Of a stretch of DNA of 64,000 nucleotides, positions 51,870 through 62,300 are shown in pieces. The DNA lies in the NCBI GenBank assembly GCA_003313425.1, contig NHZP01000030.1, forward strand, positions 434,001-498,000. Reading direction: 5' to 3'. Source of the DNA: Pseudopyrenochaeta lycopersici (lineage: Eukaryota > Ascomycota > Dothideomycetes > Pleosporales > Pseudopyrenochaetaceae). How positions within the stretch are numbered: the first letter of the stretch is position 1; every line of letters starts with the position of its first letter. The notes under the pieces were generated by a model. It saw only the letters and a program-made list of their open reading frames with translations. It ran no database searches and had not been told where the DNA came from. A program made the position numbers and the translations under genes.

Positions 51870-54800
51870 ATGCCTGATGTTGATTATCGGGGTCATGTCG
51901 TTAACAAAGCCGAAAGGGACATTAATATCGGTACGTCACACACACCAAGCAGGCTATATGCCCCTAACCTAAGGCTAGGAGTGCAGCACATCCACCACGA
52001 CGAAAAGTCTGATACCTTGCTGAGGCTGGATGCCGCTCCTCAAGCAGCCTTTAATGCCCGTGGAAAAGACGATGACCCTCAATGCCACCCCAACACTCGA
52101 GTTCAAGTCCTCCAGCAGATACGAATGTGGGCGGATGGAGATGACGGGCGATACATCTTTTGGCTGAGCGGATGGGCAGGTACAGGGAAGTCGACCATAG
52201 CCCGCACAGTCGCCCACGAGTACTTCGATAAAGGATGCGTTATGGCCAGCTTTTTCTTCTCAAGAGGTGGCGGAGATGTGAGCCATGCAGAGAAGTTTGT
52301 TGGCACTATTGCTTCACAGCTGGCACAAAGATGCGACGCCTTCAAATCGTTGCTTGCCAAGGCCATATCAAACGACGACGGCATTACCAGCAGGACCCTA
52401 AATGAGCAATGGAGCGGGCTCGTTCTGCAGCCACTATCTAGGTTGCAAGCTGGTTCGTTACGGGAACCTCTACTCATCGTGATCGATGCGCTGGATGAGT
52501 GCAAGGAGAGCGATGTGAGCCAGGTACTTCATATATTGACCGAACTCCAACGTTTGAGGAGTTTCCATTGCCGGGTGTTCATTACAAGCAGGCCTGATGT
52601 ACCTGTCCAACATGGTTTCCGTGGCGTCCCCGGCCAGGATCATCTGGATTTCGTACTTCACGACATTTCAAAATCCATTGTTGATGACGATATTTCCACA
52701 TATCTACGGTACACCCTTTCTGATATTCGGTTCAAATACACTCTTGGTGAGAGGTGGCCAGGAAAAGAAGCCATTAAGGACCTAGTTCGAAAGAGCGCGG
52801 GTTTATTCATTTGGGCATCTACTGCGTGTCGGTTCATTGATGATGGCGGTGTATTGTTTGGCCCAGATCGGTTGTCAGATATCCTTGATGGCGACAGCTC
52901 TGATACTGATCCCGAGGAGAAGCTGAACGACATCTACACTAAAGTCCTGGAGTACTCTATTGGCGCCCGTCTAAAGCAGTGTGAGAAAGACAAGTTTTGT
53001 ACGATGCTACGGGAAGCTCTTGGGGCCCTCGTTATACTCTTTTCACTTCTTCCTGCTTTCTCTCTTGCCCAGCTGCTACATATACCCGAGTGGAAAGTTG
53101 GCGCAATGCTAAGTGGTCTCCATTCCATTCTGCGTATTCCACGGGATTCAAGCCAACCTATTACACTCCATCACCCTTCCCTCCGGGACTTCCTCCTTGA
53201 TTCGCAGCGGTGTAGGGACGTACGCTTTTGGATCAATGAGAAGAAGGCACATGAAGCGCTGGCAAACCAGTGCATGCAACTGATGTCCGAGAAGCTCGAA
53301 AGGGATATCTGTGGCCTAGGAGATCCTGGCGCTACAGTAGCACAAGTCCCACCCGACAATCTCAGGCGTTGCCTTCCAGCAGAGCTTCAGTATGCTTGCA
53401 GGTACTGGGCGGTCCATATCCAACACGGCGAATATCAGCTCCGTGACGATGGTAGAGTGCATTGCTTCTTGCGGGACCATCTACTGCACTGGGCCGAGGC
53501 TCTCAGCTGGATTGAACAGAGTTCAGAAGGGATTCGTGCTACAACATTACTACAATCTATGGTCAACGTAAGTTATGTTCTTAATCCAATGAAACATGCA
53601 ACTGCTCAGAAAATCTTTAGTCTAAGGATAATCCCAATCTGTATGCGTTCCTCCATGATGCTAAGCGATTCCTCCTCTATAACCGATCAATTATTGAGGA
53701 AGCACCCCTCCAAACGTATTACTGTGCGCTTGCATTCGCACCACAGAAGAGCTTAGTCCGCAAACAGTTTGAGGGACAGATGCTCAATTGGATAAAGAAA
53801 TCTCCGCCAATAGTAGAGGAATGGAGCTCGCTGGTGCAGACGCTTGAAGGCCATACCAACGATGTCTTGGCCGTCGCCTTCTCACCTGATGGCAAACTGA
53901 TCGCATCAGCCTCAGACGATAAGACAGTACGGATCTGGGATGCTACGACAGGCGCCGCTCTACAGACGCTCGAGGGCCATACTGACTGGGTTAATGACAT
54001 CGCCTTCTCGCTGGATAGTAAGCTAGTCGCATCAGCCTCGCGCGACAAGACAGTGCGGATCTGGGACACTACGACAGGCGCCACTCTACAGATGCTCGAG
54101 GGCCATACTGACTGGGTTAAGGCTATCGCCTTGTCGCCGGATAGTAAGCTAGTCGCATCAGCCTCAGACGATAAGACAGTGCGGATCTGGGACACTATGA
54201 CAGGCGCCACCCTACAGACGTTCGAGGGCCATAATAACTGCGTCAAGGCCATTGCCTTCTCGCCAAATAGTAGTAAGCTGGTCGCATCGGCCTCATATGA
54301 CGAGATAGTGCGGATCTGGGATGCTGCGACAGGCGCCACTCTACAGACGCTCGAGGGCCATACTGACTGGGTTAATGTCATCGCCTTCTTGCCAAATAGT
54401 AAGTTGATCGCATCAGCCTCAGACGATAAGACAGTGCGAATCTGGGACACTACGACAGGCGCCACTCTACAGACGCTCGAGGGCCATACTAACGGGGTTA
54501 ATGACATCGCCTTCTCGCTGGATAGTAAGCTAGTCGCATCGGCCTCGAGCGATAAGACAGTGCGGATCTGGGACACTACGACAGGCGCCACTCTACAGAC
54601 GCTTAAGGGCCATACTTACGGGGTCGATATCATCGCTTTCTCGCCAAATAGTAAGCTAGTCGCATCGGCCTCTTCGAGCGATAAGACAGTATGGATCTGG
54701 GATGCTGCGACAGGCGCCGCTCTACAGACGCTCGAGGGCCATACTAGCTGGGTTAATGACATCGCCTTCTCGCTGGATAGTAAGCTAGTCGCATCGGCCT

Positions 54801-55891
54801 CGAGCGATAAGACAGTGCGGATCTGGGACACTACGACAGGCGCCACTCTACAGACGCTCGAGGGCCATACTGACGAGGTTAATGCTATCGCCTTCTCGCT
54901 GGATAGTAAGTTGATCGCATCGGCCTCGGGCGATATGACAGTACAGATCTGGGATGCTGCGACAGGCGCCACTCTACAGACGCTCGAGGGCCATACTGAC
55001 GAGATCAGAAACATTACCTTCTCGCCAAATAGTAAGCTAGCCGCGTCAACCTCACGCGACAAGACAGTGCGGATCTGGGACACTACGACAGGCGCCACTC
55101 TACAGACGCTTAAGGGCCATACTTACGGGCTTGATGCCATCGCTTTCTCGCCAAATAGTAAGCTAGTCGCATTAGCCTCAGACGATGAAACAGTGCGGAT
55201 CTGGGACACTATAACAGGCGCCACTCTACAGACGCTTAAGGGCCATACTGGCTGGGTTAATGACATCGCCTTCTCGCTGGATAGTAAGCTAGTCGCATCG
55301 GCCTCGAGCGATAAGACAGTACGGATCTGGGACACTATAACAGGCGCCACTCTACAGACGCTTAAGGGTCATACTAGCTGGGTTAATGACATCGCCTTCT
55401 CGCTAGATAGTAAGTTGATCGCATCGGCCTCGGGCGATATGACAGTACAGATCTGGGATGCCGCGACAGGCGCTACCCTACAGACGCTTAAGGGCCATAC
55501 TAATGAGATTAATGACATCGCCTTCTCGCTGGATAGTAAGCTAGTCGCATCGGCCTCATGCGACGAGACAGTGCGGATCTGGGACGCTGTGACAGGCGCC
55601 GCTCTGCACACCTTTAAGAATTGCTTTACTTTCACCTTGGCCTTTTCTAAGGATAGCCTATACCTTTCCACTGACGAAGGCTCACTTATAATTGATAGTA
55701 GACTACGGGCTGCGAAACCGTACTATAGCAGAGGGCTTTTTATTAAGGACAATTGGATTGCCTTTGGAAACACAAAGCTGCTTTGGCTCCCTCTTGAGTA
55801 TCGGCCTTCTTATTCAGCATTTCAGGATAATCTCGTTATACTTTGTCTTATTTCTGGTATAGTAAAAGTTATAGAATTTAATATTCGCTGA
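51870..55891 (+). CDS. NACHT-WD40 STAND receptor (HET-E/NWD2 type NLR) with N-terminal amyloid-type motif, 1322 aa
   Basis: Exons 51870-53567 and 53621-55891; the 53-nt intron begins GTAAGT and ends TTTAG (an acceptor 6 nt further, CTAAG, would also keep the frame). Residues 1-25 carry GHVVNKAERDINI (8-20), matching the effector's C-terminus. NACHT domain: P-loop GWAGTGKST (101-109), Walker B LLIVIDALDEC (201-211), sensor FITSRPD (237-243). Residues about 640-1230 form 14 WD40 repeats of 42-43 residues that differ at few positions; a diverged non-repeat tail of about 95 residues follows (residues 1228-1322). No frame break. Expected role: cytosolic sensor; ligand binding to the WD propeller oligomerises NACHT and lets the N-terminal motif template the effector. 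Close relatives act in heterokaryon incompatibility; the ligand here is unknown. Confidence 0.92.
53834..55603 (+). repeat. Tandem array of 14 near-identical WD40-coding units (126 bp)
   Basis: Units run LQTLEGHT...WDTTTGAT. Units 4 and 7 have one extra codon. Differences cluster at unit positions 9-13 (DWVND, NGVND, YGVDI, SWVND, DEVNA, NEIND), 28-30 (RDK, SDK, GDM, CDE) and 37-39. Many are transitions, for example CTCGAG to CTTAAG, which changes Glu to Lys. Confidence 0.95.
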
Positions 55892-55906
55892 AACATTTTA
55901 AATGAA

Positions 55907-55958
55907 TAACGTAGTTTATAAGCGAGCGAGTAGGCTCACTCGCTTGCTTGCTACGTTA
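55907..55958. terminator. Hairpin-forming inverted repeat just after the NLR stop codon
   Basis: TAACGTAG...CTACGTTA encloses AAGCGAGCGAGT...CACTCGCTTGCTT, 15 nt past the stop codon. It could be a 3' UTR structure or a tiny palindromic insertion; fungal genes do not need such a terminator. Confidence 0.4.
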
Positions 55959-56154
55959 AATAATATGCTATATTATTATCTCTCTTTTATAGAGAGGTCT
56001 AGGGTAATATATAATCTAGTAATTTGCTACTACGTTAGACGAAGCTTCTATAATCTTCTAAACTAATATTAAGATAGCTAGTAACAGAACTACTTATAAG
56101 CATAAAGATTTGCTATGCTTAGATCTTAAGAGACGATAGACGAACATGTTAATT

Positions 56155-56265
56155 ACGCTAGTAGGGAGGGCGGCTAACCTCCTCTAGCACAGACCTTACT
56201 ATAAACGTCTAAAATTAGTAGTATTAAAAAGAGATATAATAATTATTTCTGGTAATAAAGTGTCA
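56155..56265 (-). repeat. Right member of the inverted repeat pair flanking the NLR island
   Basis: Reverse complement of 49520-49637. Its homology stops at about 56263, where a different sequence starting TGTCAGGGAC begins, perhaps an LTR inserted in it. Confidence 0.8.
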
Positions 56266-56914
56266 GGGACTATATTAGGTTTACTAGCATAGGAAAGTTA
56301 GTTAGGTAGTAAAGCGTGTATTATAGTAGTGCGATAGATAAATTACTGCTAAGCAGTAATAGAGTTCTACCTTCTTATATACTCTTACTAATTCTACCCT
56401 AGTATAGGCTACTATAAGCTAAGTTAGCCTAGGCTAACTTATAGAGCTAATAATATCCCTCTTCTTAAAGCTAATTATCTTAAGTAGTAACTATAACTTT
56501 ACCTAGGCCTAAGTAGTTCTACTTTAATATTTTTAGCGTAAGTTAAGCTAAGAAGCGTATATAAATAATAGTTATAAGCTAATATAGCTTATAAAGGAAA
56601 GTTTTAATAGTATAAAGGCTCTTTAGAAGTTATCTATACTAAATATATAGAGCACTTTTACTAGTAAAAGTAACCTTTCTCTCTCTTACTTTTACTTTCT
56701 TTTAGCCTACTATAATCTTAAGTAAGTAGTAGCTAATAAGTCTATATAATAAGGCTTCTCTAGAGTTTTTTCTCTATTCTTCTTATGCTTTACTTCTACT
56801 TTTTTAGTAAGTTTTAAAAAAAATTAAAAAGTCTAATAATATCTTTAGAAAGAAGAAAAGTAAGCTATTTTAGGCTATAATAGAGTAGAATAAAGTAAAA
56901 TAGAGCTAACTAGA
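56266..56914. other. RIPped repeat DNA, unidentified
   Basis: No protein recognised. Contains a perfect 22-bp palindrome at 56420-56441 (TAAGTTAGCCT/AGGCTAACTTA). Confidence 0.5.
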
Positions 56915-57407
56915 GTATAAGAAACTACTATTGTAGAGTTATTAAGGTAGTTCGGCATAATCCCGCAGTTCTAGTGTTGTAAATAAGAGGTAACGCTAGA
57001 ATTAAATGTGTGTAAATAACAGGAGCAGCCCTGCCTGTGCAGTCTACTAGAAACGAAGGTAAGTATAGAGCCTAATTAAAAGTAATAAAAAAAATAGTCT
57101 AAAATCTTTTTAAATTAATATAGCTAATATACTAGCTACTTTATAAAATCTTAGTTTTAAAGTAAATTATTATAGTATATAGTATATAATATTAAGATCT
57201 CTTACATCTCTAAGTCTTATTACTAAATTTTACTAATAAAGGAAACTTATTATTACTTAATTACTTAAGTACTCTATATTATAGTATAAACCTCCTCTAC
57301 TTTAAGCTTAGTCTTATTAAGCTTATAAATCTTACTTATAATCTCCTCTTTTTATAAGTAGAACTACTATTAGGAGGAGAAGAGAGCTAAGGAATAATAT
57401 AAAAGGA

Positions 57408-57451
<44 letters not shown>

Positions 57452-58410
57452 AATTATTACCTTATAAATAAAGAGAAGGTAGTATAAGCTATATTTTTAT
57501 AAGAAGAGTAGTCTTTATAATTATATAAGTTCTTTTATAAACTTCTACACTTTATTATTAAATCTCTTAAAGATAGTAAGAAAAATAAAGAAAAACGCGC
57601 CGTAACCTTACTATTAAAGACGCTAGTAAGTATACTATTATCTAAGTATCCTTTAAATAATCTTTAAAGTACTTAGCTAATTAGAGTCTGTTAAGCCTTA
57701 CTTAGTAACTACTAATTAGCTAAGCTCTTAATAACTTTATAGTTAAATTATCTTTACTTTTTCTTCTTAATTTCTTTAATCCTCTTACTATAATAAGAAG
57801 TCTATAATAGTATATATAGATTTAACACGCCTATATTAGGTTACTCTTACCTAAAATAAGAAGATATAAGAAGAGGTCTTATAAGTAACTAACTAGGTAA
57901 ATATTAACTTAGCGCCTTTTACTATAATAATAACTTTTATAAACTAGTATAAGTTAAAGTTTATAAAAACTTAGTTACGCTTTAGATTAATAGGCGCTTT
58001 AATTTCTTTTTCATATTTAGTATCTTAGCAGCCTTACTATTAAGATTATTAAAAAGCTCTTTAAGAACTTTATCTAAAGTAGTACTTTATTTAACTTTCT
58101 TATTATACTTCTACTACTTAGCTTCTTAAGCTAGATTTATACTTTTATTTAAAAAGAATAACTTATTAGGTACGCTAAAGTCTTTATCTTCTCTAAAAGT
58201 AAGCTTTTTATAATACTAGTAGATAACTTAATACTCTTTAATTACTTTTACTATAGCTTTTTTAGTATCTTTAATAAATTAATAGATTAAACTAAGACTA
58301 AGCAAATTTATAAATAAGTTAGTTAGTTCTTCTAAGACTAGTAGAGAGTCTTATCTTAGCTAATAGTTTATAGCTTTAGTAATATTTAATAACTATACTA
58401 GTATAATATT
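56915..58410 (-). repeat. Right arm of the ~1.5-kb inverted repeat
   Basis: Corresponds to 7175-8680 on the opposite strand and is more heavily RIPped, including the GAAA tract at 57406-57453. Homology ends near 58404-58410. Confidence 0.75.
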
Positions 58411-58461
58411 GTGCCGTTGCACAGGGTACCTAGGCAATCAGGTGATAATAGGTTTCCTTTG
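58411..58461 (+). repeat. 51-bp unmutated fragment equal to 8309-8360
   Basis: GTGCCGTTGCACAGGGTACC... matches the segment after the purine run in the left inverted-repeat arm, but in direct orientation and with its CpA and CpG kept. It is cut by the LTR of the next Gypsy. Confidence 0.7.
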
Positions 58462-58819
58462 TGTTACGAACAGAAAGTAGGAAGGCAGCGGTTATAAGGA
58501 TAAGGGAGGAGGCACAGACGACCAGCAAAGAGGCCGAGTCTCTAAACTAACTAATAACGCCAGGATTATGTAATCCTAGGAAACCTACGCTAAGACAGAC
58601 TATATCCTATAGGACAGAGACAAACCTAAAAATCCTAGGGGGAGCCTTATAAGAATCCTATAAGACAATTATATATATAGACTTGCATAATGTAGCCCTA
58701 TAGCACATTATAATTAACTTAAGATAATCTACAAGTATACTACTACCTAATACTTCTACCTTTAACCTACCTAGCTCTGCACATCTACAGAATACTCTAA
58801 AGATACTAACTAGTTAACA
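58462..58819 (+). repeat. Probable 5' LTR of the right-hand Gypsy
   Basis: TGTTACGAAC at the start and AGTTAACA at the end form a short inverted tip. The 3' LTR is outside the window, so the end is inferred. Confidence 0.55.
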
Positions 58820-59439
58820 CTAGTTGCTTTATATTATAACTACTTAACTAGATCTTTAATATTTTAATTACTCTTAAGATAAGCAGCCCTAGTAAATACG
58901 TAGCTACCCTTAACTCTTTAACTATATCTACTAAGGGTCGCCTAATTAGTAAACCTACTACGTTTAGTAGTAACTAATAACACCTTAAAGGATAGTTACT
59001 CTAACTTAACCTCTACTTTTACCTCTATAAAGATATTAATAAAAGTAATAAGGCACCTATTATAATAACTTACCTTATAGGTAAAGTACTAGAATAGGTT
59101 ATACTATAATTAGAATAGTATATAGACTAGGGAATTATTAATATAGAGAATACAGAAATATTTAAAGATTAAGATAAGTTTAAAAAATATATCTAACAAA
59201 TCTTTAGAATGCAGACTAAGAAAATTACAGCAGAACAATACATATAAGAACTAAAGCAACATACCTCTATTACTAACTACGCTAATAAGTTTAAATAATA
59301 CTCTATAATTATTAGATAGGATAATAAAGCTCTTAAAAGGATATTTAGACAGAGCCTAAAACTATAAGTTAGGGAAGAGCTTATAAGAATAGGATGCGTT
59401 ATTATAAACCTTAATAACTTAATTAATGTAGAGGAAAAA

Positions 59440-59832
59440 AGGGAGAGCTTGGCAACAGTTACCCAGGTGATCTATGAGATGGACCACTGTTTTGTCTAGG
59501 AGGCTTTGAGAGCCAGCTATATAAAGGAGAGCTGAGCACGGCCTATTACAGGGGCCATTATACGGTAGGAGCGTGAGCAGCGTGTACGCTTGCGCGTGCG
59601 CGCACGTGATCGCGCACGTGATCGCGCACGTGAGTCTACCTTCAGGTGTCTCCTGCGTGAGCTTGCACGTGAGCGCGCACGTGAGCTTACACGTGAGCGC
59701 GCACGTGAGCGCGTACGTGAGCGCGCCCTTGAATGCACACAAAAGACGTGTCTCTCCAGGGTAAGCTCCTACGTCAGCGCGCACGTGAGCCTACCGTACC
59801 CCAGGTCACAGCGCGTTGTTTGCAACAATTAA
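59440..59832. repeat. GC-rich, non-RIPped insert with a CACGTG-rich tandem repeat
   Basis: Within RIPped gag about 390 bp have normal to high GC. The core (59590-59735, again 59775-59792) is a degenerate 12-bp tandem repeat (about CGCGCACGTGAG) with about eight CACGTG sites. Flanks show a loosely repeated segment (GTTACCCAGGTGA at 59459, CGTACCCCAGGTCA at 59795). No coding is supported; ORFs in all frames are repeat artefacts. Borders are approximate. Confidence 0.75.
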
Positions 59833-62207
59833 TAACTATATTAGGATTAATAATAACCTATATAAGCTAAACTAAGAACTACAAAGCTATATAAAAGGAA
59901 GAATAAACTATATAGGTAAATAAAAAGGCTATATTTGTTACCCTAGAAACACCTATACTACTAGCTACTATACTTCTAATAAACTAGAACTAATATATCT
60001 AGATAACATTAATAAGAAGTAAGAGAATAGAAAGGTAGGAAACTAGAAAACAGATGCAGAGAAGTTAAAAGGGAATTACTATAATTATAAGAAGAAAAGA
60101 TACTTTATAAAGAATTATAGATAAAAGAATAAAGTTACTTAACTTAAAGTTAATATAATTAAAAACTTTAATAATACCTAATTTAGGGACTAGTAGGTAG
60201 TTACTATACCTAACTATAGCACTAGACCCTTATTACTACTATAGTAGGATAATAACTAGATTATAGAAACTTATAGACAAGTTACCTTAAATACTTAAGA
60301 GACTAACTAAAATAATAAGGCTCTAGTAGAACTATATCTAAGGAACCTAGTTAACTAGAACTAACTACTACTTATAGAAAGTATTAAGGAAGTATAAGTA
60401 CTAGATATTAAAATATAGAGAATATAGGGTATACTAGCACTATAGAAAATATATAGTAGAAAATATATATATATGTAATGCTAGGACTAAAAAATAAAGT
60501 GTAAACCCTTAAACTAGAATAATATATATTAAGAATACGTAATAGAGAATATTAAGTATATTAAATTCTCTACAGAATAAGCTAAGCAACAAATTAAACA
60601 AAATACTCTTACTTAGGCAGAAAAAGGATTAAAGCTTTTCTAGTATAACTACGACTAAAGAAACCTAAAATATAGACTACTATTATACTTCTATTACATA
60701 TATAACTACTATAACTACTACTACGCTATTAAGCTATAAGAAGGACACTTCCTAATACTAAAGAGAGTATGTAAATAGTAATAGTACAACTGCTAATAGG
60801 ATAATTGCATTAACTACTTATAGGATAAATAAATAATAAATTATTTCCTAAGATATAATAATAAGTATACTGTAAACTAAAACATTATTATAAATAAGTA
60901 ATATACTAATAAATTATAGCAGACTTATATAAATTTAGGATGTGAGCGCTATAAACTAGAAAAAGAAGTAAATAGTTTTAAAGAAAATTCTTTTTTAGAT
61001 AGAAACTAAAAACTAAACCTTCTTATAGTAAGAAGGCTAGAACTAGATAAGGGATTTATCTATAACTAGATAGCACTAAGAAATAATATTAAGCTATCTA
61101 ATAAAAGGAAGAGAGTCTCTTCTAACTTAGAATAAGACTCTAAGGAAAGGAGCTAAAGGCACTAATAGATTCTAGATTATAAGTAAACTATATCTCTAAG
61201 ATAGCTATATTAAAAGTAGTGCTATAACCTATCTTAAAGAAAATACCTTACTAGATAATAGTAGTAAATAGAAAATTAGGAGGGATAATAACTTATAAAG
61301 TTACTACTAGCCTTAGCCTAGCCTCTAAAATATACTAGGTTAGACTAGACATCTTTAGGACAGCTACCTATAATATTATACTATAACTACCTTAGTTAAG
61401 ATACTATAACCTAGTAATTAACTAGATAAAATAGAGAGTGTCTATACGTATAAAAAATAACGCAGGAATACCTACGTAACAGTTATATACCTTAGTAGAT
61501 AAGAAGATAATAATAAATATTAAACCTTCGCAAACAGCTAAAAAATAGCTACTTTATTAGTAGCTAGTAAAGAACACTAAGAAGAATAAAGAGTTAGTTA
61601 CTACTCCTAGGATCTTAGAAGAATATAAGGAATTTAGAGATATATTTACTAAGAAGGTAAGAAGAGAAGTACTACTAAAATACTAAGAATAAGACTATAA
61701 GATAGAACTTATAGAAGGTAAGCAGCCTAGGTTTATACTAATATACTACCTAAGTAATTACGAGCTAGGCGTCCTAAAGAAGTATATTAATAAAAATTTA
61801 GTAAAGGGTTTTATTAGGAAATCTAAGTCCTTAGTAGGATATCCTATTATATTTACGCTAAAGAAAGATAGAGTATTAAGATTATATATTAACTATAGGA
61901 AGTTAAATAATATTACTAAGAAAAACTGCTACCTGCTACCTAATATATAAGAACTACGTAATAGATTAATAAGAGCTTAATACTTTACTGCGCTAGACCT
62001 AAGAGGAGCGTATAACCTTATTAAAATAAAGGAAAGAGAGGAATAGAAAACTACCTTTAAGGCATAATATAGATATTATAAATACATAGTAATGCCCTTT
62101 AGCCTAACGAACGCACTAGCAACGTATTAAGATTTAATTAATAACGTCTTAGTAGAATATCTTAATATATATGCTATAGCCTACCTAGACAATATTTTAG
62201 TATACTT

Positions 62208-62300
62208 AAGGAACATAGATAAATATTAGGACTATATTAAGGAACATAGATAAATATTAGGACTATATTAAGGAACATAGATAAATATTAGGACTATATT
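62208..62300 (+). repeat. 31-bp unit repeated three times within RT
   Basis: AAGGAACATAGATAAATATT... occurs as three exact copies directly after the YLDNILVY box. Two extra copies add 62 bp, which breaks the frame. Confidence 0.95.

Noticed and set aside
53719..55671. Several long minus-strand ORFs antisense to the WD40 array
   Set aside because: They repeat the same MAPVVVSQIRTVLS-like phrase, which is the opposite strand of the WD40 units. The sense strand has clear domains, so these are shadows.
59590..59792. Possible CRISPR-like array
   Set aside because: Units are contiguous tandem repeats without unique spacers, and the host is a fungus.
59419..59832. ORFs on both strands over the GC-rich insert (ARSRARSR- and TCALTCAL-like products)
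   Set aside because: Low-complexity translations of a 12-bp tandem repeat, open in most frames on both strands.
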